Shown one piece after another: positions 35,384 to 44,308 of a DNA stretch of 64,000 bases. The first letter of the stretch is position 1; every line of letters begins with the position of its first letter. This DNA is from Cytobacillus firmus (GTDB taxonomy: Bacteria; Bacillota; Bacilli; Bacillales; Cytobacillaceae), in assembly GCF_023612095.1 (NCBI RefSeq), contig NZ_CP086235.1, positions 2,491,501-2,555,500 of the forward strand, in the 5' to 3' direction. A program made the translations under genes and the position numbers. The notes under the pieces are model-generated. The model was given only the letters and a program-made list of their open reading frames with translations, made no database searches and was not told where the DNA came from.

Positions 35384-35896
35384 ATGGGGCCTATTAAAGA
35401 CCACTTGAAAGAAAATCTTGATTTGCTTTTTGTCGGCTTCAATCCAAGTATTCGATCAGGAGAGACAGGCAACCATTTTGCAAACCCGAACAACCGCTTT
35501 TGGAAAATTCTCCATGAATCAGGCTTAACTCCCCGTAAATACACCGCAGCGGAAGATTATAAATTATTGGAATTGGGCTATGGAATGACAAACATTGTCG
35601 CGAGGCCTACTAAAGCAGCCGATGAAATAACGAAGGAAGAATATAAAGAAGGCAGAGCTGAGCTGATCAAAAAAATAGCTGCACTAAAGCCCAAGGTCAT
35701 TTGCTTTGTTGGAAAAGGCGTCTATCAGGAATACAGCCACAAAAAGAAGCTGCCATGGGGAATCCAGGAGGAATCAATAGTCCCCGGCACTATTGACTTT
35801 GTTGCTCCTTCATCTTCCGGGCTTGTCAGAATGAAGATTGATGAGATTATTCAAATCTATGCTGAGATTCCGGAGCTTTTAAAAACACTGAGATAA
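35384..35896 (+). CDS. mug: G:T/U mismatch-specific DNA glycosylase Mug
   Basis: 170 residues of the uracil-DNA glycosylase superfamily, Mug group. Motif 1 is FVGFNPSIRSGETGNHFANP (with catalytic Asn in GFNPS) and motif 2 is VAPSSSGLVRMK. It removes U or modified C opposite G and starts base-excision repair. Start ATG 35384 follows AAGGATGG; the upstream ATG at 35348 has a poor site. It lies near other nucleic-acid genes (endonuclease I, alkyltransferase-like). Confidence 0.87.
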   Translation: MGPIKDHLKENLDLLFVGFNPSIRSGETGNHFANPNNRFWKILHESGLTPRKYTAAEDYKLLELGYGMTNIVARPTKAADEITKEEYKEGRAELIKKIAALKPKVICFVGKGVYQEYSHKKKLPWGIQEESIVPGTIDFVAPSSSGLVRMKIDEIIQIYAEIPELLKTLR

Positions 35897-36088
35897 ACTA
35901 ATTCTTCCAATGCTTAGGTATAAGCATAATGCCGATGCATAGTTCAAATTTCACAAATTCTCCCTTTTCACTATCATAATTCTATTAATTTTCGCTACCA
36001 ACGGTACTGGTATTAAATATTCAGAATTGTTAAAATGTAGTTAACATCAAGAACCAGCTTCAATTTAATCTCTTAAGGAGGGAAAGAA

Positions 36089-37054
36089 ATGGAGCAATAT
36101 GTTCGTGTCATTCCTTATAAGGTGATTCAGCAGGAAGAGGATGTTACGGAAGTTCCAAAGGGCGTGGAATTGATTCAGGCGCCGAAGATTTGGAGCGAAA
36201 CAAAAGGAAAAGGAATTAAAGTTGCTGTTTTGGATACAGGATGTGACATTAGCCATCCTGATCTGAAGGATCGTGTAACGGGCGGCCGGAACTTTACAGA
36301 CGATGATAACAGCGATCCAAATAGTTTCAAGGATTATAATGGCCACGGAACACATGTGGCAGGGACTATTGCTGCGCATGAAAATGATGCTGGTGTTATT
36401 GGGGTAGCTCCTGAAGCTGATCTCCTTATTGTAAAGGTATTAAATAAAAATGGGTCCGGACAATACGAATGGATTATCAAGGGCATCCATTATGCCATCG
36501 AGCAAAATGCAGATATTATCTCCATGTCGCTTGGCGGGCCAGCTGATGTTCCGGAGCTGCATGATGCGATTAAAGCCGCTGTAAATAAGAATATCCTTGT
36601 AGTATGCGCAGCAGGAAATGAAGGGGATGGGGACGACTCAACCGACGAGTTTGCTTATCCAGGCTGCTATAATGAGGTGATTAGTGTTGGGGCTATTAAC
36701 CTCGAAAGGGATTCTTCCGAGTTTACAAACTCTCATAATGAAATAGATTTAGTAGCGCCAGGGGAAGGGATATTATCCACCTTTCTGAACGGAAAATATG
36801 CAACCCTCAGCGGTACTTCAATGGCTGCTCCACATGTTTCAGGAGCTTTGGCCCTGATCAAGGATTTTGCAAACAGGCAATTTGAAAGAAAGCTTACTGA
36901 ACCAGAACTTTATGCCCAATTAATCAGAAGAACGGTTCCACTTGGCAATTCTCCTAAACTTGAAGGAAACGGACTCGTCTATTTAACCGTTCCAGATCAT
37001 TTAGCCGGAATCTTTGACCAGGAGTTCAAATCGACGGTTCTTAATGCCATATGA
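36089..37054 (+). CDS. ispA: Intracellular serine protease (subtilisin family, IspA)
   Basis: 321 residues, the length of B. subtilis IspA (319). It has no signal peptide. The short N-terminal extension ends in the LIQAP region typical of the ISP inhibitory propeptide. Catalytic triad: D49 in VAVLDTGCD, H86 in NGHGTHVAG, S244 in GTSMAAPH. ISPs are made as inactive cytosolic dimers and self-activate by clipping the N-terminal peptide. AAGGAGGG precedes the ATG. The stop overlaps the next start (ATGA), so a nuclease gene is translationally coupled to it. Confidence 0.9.
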   Translation: MEQYVRVIPYKVIQQEEDVTEVPKGVELIQAPKIWSETKGKGIKVAVLDTGCDISHPDLKDRVTGGRNFTDDDNSDPNSFKDYNGHGTHVAGTIAAHENDAGVIGVAPEADLLIVKVLNKNGSGQYEWIIKGIHYAIEQNADIISMSLGGPADVPELHDAIKAAVNKNILVVCAAGNEGDGDDSTDEFAYPGCYNEVISVGAINLERDSSEFTNSHNEIDLVAPGEGILSTFLNGKYATLSGTSMAAPHVSGALALIKDFANRQFERKLTEPELYAQLIRRTVPLGNSPKLEGNGLVYLTVPDHLAGIFDQEFKSTVLNAI

Positions 37055-37860
37055 TTAAAGTGACTAGTATACCAGCGGAATGGGCAGAAGCTCAGTCAAA
37101 TTATATTGAAAGTGTTCAGAACGAACCCTATTATAACGCTGAGGAAGATATCATAAATCAAGAGGATTACTATGGCACCCTTGATTTTGAGAAAGAGGAT
37201 CTCCCGGAACAGGTTCATCATCTGCTGGTTCGCACTCATAGCCGGGAATTGGATTACTCACCTCACCGATATGTATATCCATGGGTGGATCTGCAGGAAA
37301 ACCTCAAGCTTAAAAGCTTATATTCAGGAAAAGGCATTGATCCGCTAAAAGCCATTGACCAGGATCTAAAGCTCCTTCAGACGATTCATGAAGGCGGATT
37401 CCACAGCAATGAAAGAGTTATATTCAATACCGAGCATGTAGTCCCGCAATCATGGTTTGAAGGAAGACAGCCAATGAAAGGGGATCTGCATCATCTTTTT
37501 GCTTGTGAGCCGGCATGCAATAGTATGAGAAGCAACTTCCCCTACCATGATTTTGATGCCTATGTCCCGGAAATGGAGGCGGCGGGCGTCAGGAATGGCT
37601 GTGGAATGGCAGAACTGAAGAAGTTTGAGCCGGAATATGGAAAAGGGATTGCCGCAAGAGCTGTATTCTATTTTGCTGTCAGATATAAAAATGCTCTTAT
37701 ACTTGACGAGAAGATGGATATGCAGATTTTGCTGAAATGGCATGAGGAAAATCCGGTGACTATATATGAAAAGCATAGAAACGCTGCCATTCAGGCAATC
37801 CAGGGGAACCGGAACCCATTTATAGATTATCCGGAGCATGCAAAGAAAATGCTGGGATAA
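37051..37860 (+). CDS. Endonuclease I family nuclease without signal peptide
   Basis: 269 residues of the EndA/NucM (endonuclease I, beta-beta-alpha-metal) family. The core is FNTEHVVPQSWF (general base H129), KGDLHHLFACEPACNSMRSN and FPYHDFD. Most relatives, such as B. subtilis YurI, are secreted; here no signal peptide exists, so the enzyme should stay in the cytosol. The first ~65 residues are acidic (NAEEDIINQEDYYG, DFEKEDLPEQ) and could act as an inhibitory pro-region, which is inference. The start overlaps the ispA stop by 4 bases. Ends in a terminator. Confidence 0.82.
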   Translation: MIKVTSIPAEWAEAQSNYIESVQNEPYYNAEEDIINQEDYYGTLDFEKEDLPEQVHHLLVRTHSRELDYSPHRYVYPWVDLQENLKLKSLYSGKGIDPLKAIDQDLKLLQTIHEGGFHSNERVIFNTEHVVPQSWFEGRQPMKGDLHHLFACEPACNSMRSNFPYHDFDAYVPEMEAAGVRNGCGMAELKKFEPEYGKGIAARAVFYFAVRYKNALILDEKMDMQILLKWHEENPVTIYEKHRNAAIQAIQGNRNPFIDYPEHAKKMLG

Positions 37861-37865
37861 TGAAC

Positions 37866-37896
37866 AAACCCGTCTGAACTCAGGCGGGTTTGTTTT
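37866..37896 (+). terminator. Terminator after ispA-nuclease
   Basis: AACCCGTCTG / CAGGCGGGTT stem, AACT loop, T-rich tail. Confidence 0.8.
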
Positions 37897-37926
37897 ATAA
37901 TAAAAAAGAAGGAGGAGTTATTACAA

Positions 37927-38244
37927 GTGCAGCCATTTACAGAAAAAGTGATAAAAATCATTCAAAACATCCCAAGAGGAAAAGTCATGACATACGGACA
38001 AATCGCAAGGCTGGCCGGGAGCCCCCGGGGAGCAAGACAGGTGGTCCGGATTCTTCATACACAAAGTGAAAAGCATCAGCTTCCCTGGCATCGGGTTGTG
38101 AATGGGAAAGGGGAAATTGGGTTTAAAGACAGTGAAATGCATGACATTCAAAGAGAACTATTAGAAAATGAAGGGATACAATTTAATATAAATAAAAGAA
38201 TAGATTTGCAGGAATTTGCCCATGAATCATCACAGCCTATATAA
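37927..38244 (+). CDS. Alkyltransferase-like protein (MGMT family, PWHR type)
   Basis: 105 residues covering only the MGMT DNA-binding domain: GKVMTYGQIARLAG, SPRGARQVVR and the active-site box LPWHRVVNGKGEIG. The catalytic Cys of PCHR is Trp (W54), the hallmark of alkyltransferase-like (ATL) proteins. These bind O6-alkylguanine without transferring the alkyl group and mark it for nucleotide excision repair. Start GTG 37927 follows AAGGAGGAG. It lies next to Mug, ISP and endonuclease I. Confidence 0.87.
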   Translation: MQPFTEKVIKIIQNIPRGKVMTYGQIARLAGSPRGARQVVRILHTQSEKHQLPWHRVVNGKGEIGFKDSEMHDIQRELLENEGIQFNINKRIDLQEFAHESSQPI

Positions 38245-38293
38245 AGAAGCGTGCATCCAATCGGAAGCCACGCATCTTTATAAATATATATAC

Positions 38294-38551
38294 CTAATTT
38301 GTTTTTGATGCATATTCCTCAATCATCTCAGCTGTAACATACTTTCTTGCAGGTATTATGCCCTGTTTGGATAGTTCATTTATCTCAGCAGTTACTTCAT
38401 TTATCTTATCCGCAGAAAAAGGAAGTCCCCTCCTGCAAAGATCCAATGCTTGTTCAATATAATACTCACGCTGCTGATCCAAGGCAGCAAACCTCGTGAT
38501 TATCTTATTTTGCTTTCCCACATGTTCAGATATTGCTTTATGTACACTCAT
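38294..38551 (-). CDS. YpbS-like DUF2533 family protein
   Basis: 85 residues, mainly helical: HKAISEHVGKQNKIITRF at the start, then QQREYYIEQALDLC and a C-terminal VTAEMIEEYASK. This agrees with the YpbS/DUF2533 family. Cytosolic, function unknown. ATG 38551 follows AAGGGGTGG. Converges with the ATL gene without an obvious terminator. Confidence 0.75.
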   Translation of the reverse strand: MSVHKAISEHVGKQNKIITRFAALDQQREYYIEQALDLCRRGLPFSADKINEVTAEINELSKQGIIPARKYVTAEMIEEYASKTN

Positions 38552-38810
38552 TCTTTCCACCCCTTATAAAATTCACCTGTTTTTATCATACCATTTTTTC
38601 TAAAAGTTTTAAGAATAAATATTCTTATTGGCATAACATTTTGTTTAAAGAAAATAGAAAAAAACAGCGATCCCACATAACTTGTACTGTGGAGAATAAA
38701 ATAGTTAAGCAAGCGAAAAAAATGATTCCTTTTCCTCATTATGGAAATAAAGGGAACTCACCTTTCTAAGAAGAAATGGTAATAAAACAATGGAAGGTGG
38801 CTTAATACAT

Positions 38811-40295
38811 ATGAAAAAGAGTGTAAAAATGCATATCAGTTTATTGCTGGTATTTATGCTGGCACTTGTTCCTTTAGCCCAGCACGAATCTCCTCATGTA
38901 CAGGCAACAGAAGAAGGCAGTGAACTTGTCCAGCAGCTGAACCAATTGCTGAATAATGATCCCATACTCCAGGGAGGTCTTGCAGGAGTCAGTATCCGTA
39001 ATGCAGAAACCGGCGAGCTAGTATATGACCATATCGGGGATGTGCGTTTGCGGCCGGCGTCTAATATGAAGCTCCTTACAGCAGCTGCCGCTCTTGAAAC
39101 GCTGGGTGAAAATTATCAGTTCACCACAGAACTTCTTCACACAGGCTCAATAAAGGGGAAGACACTGCAGGGTGACTTAATCTTAAAAGGAAAAGGAGAC
39201 CCAACTCTTTTAAAGGAAGATTTTGATGCATTTGCCGCTAAAGTGAAGGAAGCAGGCATAAAAGTTATTCATGGCAGTCTGATCGGTGATGACACCTGGT
39301 ATGATGATGTTAGGTATTCAACTGATCTGTCATGGAGCGACGAATCCTGGTATTATGGCGGACAAGTCTCAGCACTTACTGCCTCCCCGAATGAGGATTA
39401 TGACGCGGGCACAGTCATTGTAGAAGTATATCCTGCTGAAAAAGCCGGGCAGGAACCGATTGTAAAAATGGTGCCGGAAACAGACTACATAAAAATCGTT
39501 AATAATGCGAAAACCGTTGCTAAAGGGGAAAAGAAGGATATCCATATTGAAAGAGATCACGGGACGAATACCGTTACAATAGAAGGAGAAATTCCAGTTG
39601 AAGGAAGCCGTTCAAGGGAATGGATCTCTGTATGGGAGCCGACTGGCTATGCATTGGATCTATTAAAGCGTTCTCTCGCTGAACAAGGGATTAAATTGAA
39701 AGGGAAGACAGTAGCAGGCACTGCCCCAGAAGGAGCAAAGCTGTTTGCTGAACATAAATCCATGCCGCTTAAAGAGCTGCTTATTCCATTTATGAAACTA
39801 AGCAATAATGGCCATGCAGAAACCTTAATCAAGGAAATGGGCAAGGTTGTCAAAGGGGAAGGCAGCTGGGAAAAAGGGCTTGAAGTATTGGAAGAACAGG
39901 TGCATGCCTTTGGAATGACTGAGGAAACTCTCGTGCTCCGGGACGGTTCCGGGATTTCACATGTAAACTTAATTCCGGCCAACGAAATCTCCAAACTGCT
40001 TTATGAGGTCCAGGACGAAGAATGGTTCTCCTCCTATTTAAACTCTTTGCCAATTGCCGGGGATACTGACAGGATGACGGGAGGAACACTTAGAAACCGG
40101 ATGAAAAACTCCAATGCAGCCGGGAATGTCAAAGCAAAAACTGGTTCCATCTCGACTGTCAGTTCGTTATCTGGTTATGTTAAGACATCCAGTGGGGATG
40201 AGCTGATCTTTGCCATTATTTTGAACAACTTAACTGACGGCGGCAAAGGGAAAGTGATTGAAGACAAAATTGCCACATTGCTAGCCGATCAATAA
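38811..40295 (+). CDS. dacC: D-alanyl-D-alanine carboxypeptidase/endopeptidase DacC (PBP4 type, S13)
   Basis: 494 residues. Signal peptide to about residue 33 (ending HVQA), then an S13 peptidase: SxxK motif ASNMKLL, SxN motif SNNGHAETL and KTG in [12 protein letters not shown], with the large domain inserted between. Such enzymes remove terminal D-Ala and cut D-Ala-mDAP cross-links outside the membrane. Length matches B. subtilis DacC (491). ATG 38811 lies 10 bases after GGAAGGTGG; an upstream ATG at 38790 includes that site. Monocistronic. Confidence 0.9.
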   Translation: MKKSVKMHISLLLVFMLALVPLAQHESPHVQATEEGSELVQQLNQLLNNDPILQGGLAGVSIRNAETGELVYDHIGDVRLRPASNMKLLTAAAALETLGENYQFTTELLHTGSIKGKTLQGDLILKGKGDPTLLKEDFDAFAAKVKEAGIKVIHGSLIGDDTWYDDVRYSTDLSWSDESWYYGGQVSALTASPNEDYDAGTVIVEVYPAEKAGQEPIVKMVPETDYIKIVNNAKTVAKGEKKDIHIERDHGTNTVTIEGEIPVEGSRSREWISVWEPTGYALDLLKRSLAEQGIKLKGKTVAGTAPEGAKLFAEHKSMPLKELLIPFMKLSNNGHAETLIKEMGKVVKGEGSWEKGLEVLEEQVHAFGMTEETLVLRDGSGISHVNLIPANEISKLLYEVQDEEWFSSYLNSLPIAGDTDRMTGGTLRNRMKNSNAAGNVKAKTGSISTVSSLSGYVKTSSGDELIFAIILNNLTDGGKGKVIEDKIATLLADQ

Positions 40296-40300
40296 ACTGC

Positions 40301-40347
40301 AAAAAAAGGGCAGTATACCGAGTCGACGGTATACTTGCCCTTTTTTT
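40301..40347. terminator. Bidirectional terminator
   Basis: Long hairpin: AAAAAAAGGGCA and TATACCG pair with CGGTATA and TGCCCTTTTTTT around AGTCGA. Confidence 0.9.
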
Positions 40348-40352
40348 ATGCC

Positions 40353-40886
40353 TTACTCTGCTTTTGCTGCCTGTATTTGAAGATCAATTTTCACTTTATC
40401 TCCAACAAGGACTCCGCCTGTTTCAAGTGCTGAATTCCAGGTTAACCCGTAGTCGCTTCTTTTGATAGCCCCGGCTGCTGTAAAGCCGACTTTTTCATTT
40501 CCCCATGGATCTTTGCCTGATCCTTCATATGTCACAGCAAAAGTTTCTGTTTTTGTTACACCATGAATCGTTAGATCGCCTGTTACATCATATTCATCGT
40601 CACCCTTGCTTACAATGCCAGTTGATGTAAATGTCATTTGCGGATGGTTCTCCACATCAAAGAAGTCTGCAGAACGCAGGTGATTATCGCGATCTTCATT
40701 TCGTGTATCCACACTTGAAAGTTCAACATTAAATGTAATATCAGCAGTTGTTAAATCTGCGGGATCTGCTGTAATTTCAGCATCAAAGCTATTAAAGCTG
40801 CCTTTCACGTTTGCGATCATCATATGCTTGATAGAAAAGTCCACACTGCTGTGTGCTGGATCAACTGCCCATTTAGTTTTTGCCAT
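40353..40886 (-). CDS. YceI family protein
   Basis: 177 residues of the YceI lipocalin-like fold, which binds long hydrophobic (isoprenoid) molecules. Marks are the WAVDPAHSSVDFSIKH opening, NEDRDNHLRSADFFDVENHP and LTIHGVTKTE. There is no signal peptide, so unlike E. coli YceI it is cytosolic. ATG follows GGAGGAG. The promoter is a full consensus SigA site and an MhqR/MarR-type operator lies between it and the gene, suggesting induction by quinones or electrophiles. Confidence 0.88.
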   Translation of the reverse strand: MAKTKWAVDPAHSSVDFSIKHMMIANVKGSFNSFDAEITADPADLTTADITFNVELSSVDTRNEDRDNHLRSADFFDVENHPQMTFTSTGIVSKGDDEYDVTGDLTIHGVTKTETFAVTYEGSGKDPWGNEKVGFTAAGAIKRSDYGLTWNSALETGGVLVGDKVKIDLQIQAAKAE

Positions 40887-40919
40887 TTTAATTCTCCTCC
40901 ATTAGTTCGAATTCATTTG

Positions 40920-40934
40920 TCTCGAATTCAAGAT
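40920..40934 (-). promoter_or_regulatory. MhqR-like operator upstream of yceI
   Basis: TCTCGAATTCAAGAT differs by one base from the core of the MhqR box as I recall it (TCTCGAATTCGAGAT). A second TTCGAATTC lies 18 bp closer to the gene. Confidence 0.5.
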
Positions 40935-40951
40935 GTTTTAATTATAAACAA

Positions 40952-40980
40952 ATTATATGCCGGTTCAAGTTTTATGTCAA
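40952..40980 (-). promoter_or_regulatory. Consensus SigA promoter of yceI
   Basis: Minus strand TTGACA, exactly 17 bp, TATAAT: both hexamers are perfect. Confidence 0.85.
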
Positions 40981-41094
40981 TGATATTTTTTGAAAAGATG
41001 GTAAAATGAAGACTACTTAAATTTTCAACATCATACATAACCTAAGTCATAATGATTACATCGCGTATTGGCGTTGTTTAAAGGGGAACGGATC

Positions 41095-43671
41095 ATGAAT
41101 CAACTTGAACAGATATACAAAAATGCCGAAGAGCATACAAAAATAAAAATTCTGGAGGATGCCGACCGTTATTTGGGCGGACAGGAATCAATGCCATCCT
41201 ATAAGGAATATCTTTCTGAAAGATTTCATTATATCGATCAAATTTGGGTAAATGTGTGGCTGAATAAAATTACCGCCAAAATATCCAAGCAGGAAAAAAA
41301 GAAGTATTTAAGTGAGAAAGGGTACGACACTGAGAATGTTGACAGGAAAATAATCAATCACCTGTTCCGGACGGAAATGAGGGATTATCAGCCTTTTAAC
41401 AGTTTGGAGTGGCTTAATGCCTTGTTTGAAAGCAATAATGAAGCTTGGGCTGAGCGTTTCGAGAAGGCAAGGGCTCATTATCTGCAGAAAGCAGAAGAGG
41501 AGCAGCTCCAGCGGAGAAAATATCGAATCCGTGAAAATATCGAAAAGAACATAGAGGAAATTATTGAAAAAGATTATAGCCTTCTTTATCTCCATGTCAG
41601 ACATATGGCTTCAAAGCAGCTCGTTTCCGATTTTGAAAATAAGACAAGGTATCAGAAGGTGGATACCTTCGCACTGGAAGAAAAGCTCGAGGAAACAGGC
41701 AGTTTCAAGGCCGAAGATTATACTGTTATGGGAGAATTCTTCGAGGAGCTGACAGGGAATATTCATAAAGCATTGTATTGGGGAAAAGGCTATTTCGAAT
41801 ATGAAACGTATTACTATGTTTATAAAAACCATATATCTGGATTTCTTTCTGATTCTCTGCAAACACTCATCCTGCAGAACCTCCCGCAGCAGCTTTTCGA
41901 GGAATATGAAGGTGCATATGATAAACCGCTGACCGGGAAGTCTGTTAAGAAGCTTATTGCCCATACAATACACAATCTAAATGACAGCTTTTTTGAAACC
42001 ATTCAGGAGGAATATGTTGGAGATTTGGTCAAGCTTTCGGATATCCCATTTGACCCTGAGGACCATCAAGAGCAATTGGAGAAGGACATTGAAGACAGGG
42101 AAAGAAAAATAGCAGAAGAACTGGCTGAGCAGCAGCGGAAGAAAGAGGAAGAAGAACGCATGCTCGAAAATATTTTCGGGCAGGAATACAGTCCTTCGGT
42201 GGAACGTGCCAAAAAATATGTACTTCATATCGGAGAAACCAATACCGGGAAAACCCATCATGCACTTGAAGGTATGAAATCAGCAAACAGCGGTTTATAT
42301 CTCGCGCCATTAAGGCTTTTGGCTCTCGAGGTATATGATAAATTAAACCGTGATGGTGTACCCTGTTCTTTGAAAACCGGTGAAGAAGAGAAGACGGTTG
42401 CCGGTTCACAGCATCTATCCAGCACGGTGGAGATGTTCTACGAAAAGGATTTTTATGACGTCATTGTGATCGATGAATCCCAGATGATTACGGATAAAGA
42501 CAGAGGCTTTTCCTGGTATAAAGCCATTACCAAGGCAAATGCAAATGAAGTCCATATTATTGGAAGCCGCAGTGCAAAAAGTATGATGCTGCAGCTGCTT
42601 GGCGACGCAGATATTGAACTGAATGAATACAGCCGTGATATTCCTCTTGAAGTGGAGGCAAAGGAATTTAAATTCAGTCATGTTCGAAAAGGCGATGCAC
42701 TTATTTGTTTTTCAAGAAAGAGAGTGCTTGAAACGGCCTCAAGACTTCAGCAGGAAGGGCACTCAGTAAGCATGATATATGGAGCTATGCCTCCTGAAAC
42801 CAGAAAAAAACAAGTCCAGCGTTTTATAAATGGTGAAACTTCTATTATCGTTTCCACTGATGCCATTGGGATGGGGCTTAACTTGCCTATCAGGAGAATT
42901 GTGTTCCTGGAAAATGATAAATTTGACGGAACGAAACGAAGGACCCTTACTTCCCAGGAAGTGAAGCAAATTGCCGGGAGAGCCGGCCGAAAAGGACTTT
43001 ACAATATTGGGAAGGTTGCTTTTACAAAAGATATCAAAAGAATGAAAGCTCTGCTTGAAATGGAAGATGCGCCGGTACACAGCTTTGCGATCGCCCCGAC
43101 CAATACAGTATTTGAAAGGTTTCAAAGGTATTACCGCGATCTCGGATCATTCTTTGAGCTTTGGGATAAGTTTGAGAGCCCAAGAGGAACAAAAAAAGCG
43201 GCATTATCAGAGGAGAGGGAACTGTATGAAAGGATAAGAGGCACTGAAATTGAAGCCAAGCTTTGCTTAATGGATCTTTATGGTTTTCTCCACCTGCCAT
43301 TCTCTAAAAAAGAAAATGACCTTGTCCGCCAATGGGAAGAATCGATGTATGCCATCATTTACGGGGAGGAGCTTCCAGAGCCCAGAATCAAGAACCGGAA
43401 CCTCGAAGAGCTGGAATTGACCTACAAGGCGATAGGCCTTCATTTGCTGTTTCTGTATCGGCTAGAGCAGAGGACCGAAGCGTTATATTGGGAACGATTA
43501 AGGGAAGAAATCAGCGACCATGTTCACGAAAGATTAAAGACCGATATTAAGGAGCTCTCAAAAAAGTGCAGAAAATGCGGCAAAAAACTGCCTTGGGAAC
43601 ACGAATATCAAATCTGTGATGAATGTCATTCTTCACGCTCAAGAAGAAGGTATCATTACTATAGAAGGTAA
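41095..43671 (+). CDS. Suv3-like DExH RNA helicase
   Basis: 858 residues. A long charged N-terminal region (about 1-365) precedes an SF2 helicase core: GETNTGKTHHAL (about 380), IDESQM, the R/K-rich FSRKRVLETA, STDAIGMGLNLP and IAGRAGRKG. The P-loop GxTNxGKT and DAIGMGLNL with QIAGRAGR are typical of the SUV3/mitochondrial degradosome family. A C-terminal zinc ribbon has two CxxC (CRKCGKKLPWEHEYQICDEC) before an Arg/Tyr-rich tail. Probably RNA unwinding in turnover. ATG 41095 follows AAGGGGAACGG. Confidence 0.8.
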   Translation: MNQLEQIYKNAEEHTKIKILEDADRYLGGQESMPSYKEYLSERFHYIDQIWVNVWLNKITAKISKQEKKKYLSEKGYDTENVDRKIINHLFRTEMRDYQPFNSLEWLNALFESNNEAWAERFEKARAHYLQKAEEEQLQRRKYRIRENIEKNIEEIIEKDYSLLYLHVRHMASKQLVSDFENKTRYQKVDTFALEEKLEETGSFKAEDYTVMGEFFEELTGNIHKALYWGKGYFEYETYYYVYKNHISGFLSDSLQTLILQNLPQQLFEEYEGAYDKPLTGKSVKKLIAHTIHNLNDSFFETIQEEYVGDLVKLSDIPFDPEDHQEQLEKDIEDRERKIAEELAEQQRKKEEEERMLENIFGQEYSPSVERAKKYVLHIGETNTGKTHHALEGMKSANSGLYLAPLRLLALEVYDKLNRDGVPCSLKTGEEEKTVAGSQHLSSTVEMFYEKDFYDVIVIDESQMITDKDRGFSWYKAITKANANEVHIIGSRSAKSMMLQLLGDADIELNEYSRDIPLEVEAKEFKFSHVRKGDALICFSRKRVLETASRLQQEGHSVSMIYGAMPPETRKKQVQRFINGETSIIVSTDAIGMGLNLPIRRIVFLENDKFDGTKRRTLTSQEVKQIAGRAGRKGLYNIGKVAFTKDIKRMKALLEMEDAPVHSFAIAPTNTVFERFQRYYRDLGSFFELWDKFESPRGTKKAALSEERELYERIRGTEIEAKLCLMDLYGFLHLPFSKKENDLVRQWEESMYAIIYGEELPEPRIKNRNLEELELTYKAIGLHLLFLYRLEQRTEALYWERLREEISDHVHERLKTDIKELSKKCRKCGKKLPWEHEYQICDECHSSRSRRRYHYYRR

Positions 43672-43679
43672 ATTTTTTT

Positions 43680-43706
43680 AGCCTGCTCGCATAACAGCAG
43701 GCTTTC
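43680..43706 (+). terminator. Terminator after the Suv3-like gene
   Basis: AGCCTGCT / AGCAGGCT stem, short T-rich tail. Confidence 0.65.
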
Positions 43707-43805
43707 CCGCTTTCAAAAAAGACAATAAATTTATGAATTTCATCCGTCCCTTTTGAATACATATTCATGGAAAACAACTATGCAGGTCTCAAAGGGGCGG
43801 TAAAA

Positions 43806-44267
43806 ATGGCAAGCAGCACACATCAGGCAGAAGTAAACATTCCGATTGAGTCAATATGGAGCTTTGTCAGTGATATTGGGAACTGGGCACCATTAGTGCC
43901 CGGATATATTGCACATGAGGTATTGAGTGACAAAGAATCAACCTGGAGCTTCAAAAGCGATATGGGGATTATCAAGAAAAAAATCGAATTAAAAGTGGAT
44001 ATTACGAGCTGGCAGGAGCCAACAAAGGTTACGTTTCAGTTAACAGGACTTAATGAGAAGTTTACGGGACATGGGTACTTTCTTGCGGAGATTGGAAGGA
44101 ATAAGAAAAATATCATGACAGGATCACTTGATATTTCAGCGGAGGGTATGATGGCTAAAGTTGCCAATTCCTTGCTTAATACAGCTCTTCCTGAAATTAC
44201 TTCAGAACTGACAGAGGCTGTGGCATTAAAGGCCGAACAGGAATACAGAGAGCATGCAGGTGTATAA
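43806..44267 (+). CDS. CoxG-like SRPBCC family protein
   Basis: 153 residues of the START/SRPBCC helix-grip fold, CoxG (carbon monoxide dehydrogenase subunit G) branch: VNIPIESIWSFVSDIGNWAP opening, VDITSWQEPTKVTF and the C-terminal amphipathic helix. Members bind hydrophobic ligands; no cox genes are adjacent, so CO metabolism is not implied. ATG 43806 follows AAAGGGGCGG. Monocistronic. Confidence 0.8.
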   Translation: MASSTHQAEVNIPIESIWSFVSDIGNWAPLVPGYIAHEVLSDKESTWSFKSDMGIIKKKIELKVDITSWQEPTKVTFQLTGLNEKFTGHGYFLAEIGRNKKNIMTGSLDISAEGMMAKVANSLLNTALPEITSELTEAVALKAEQEYREHAGV

Positions 44268-44279
44268 TTTGCCCCAATG

Positions 44280-44308
44280 AAAAGAACTCATATATTCTGA
44301 GTTCTTTT
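44280..44308. terminator. Bidirectional terminator
   Basis: Perfect 11-bp stem AAAAGAACTCA / TGAGTTCTTTT between convergent genes; the minus gene stop lies inside it. Confidence 0.85.
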
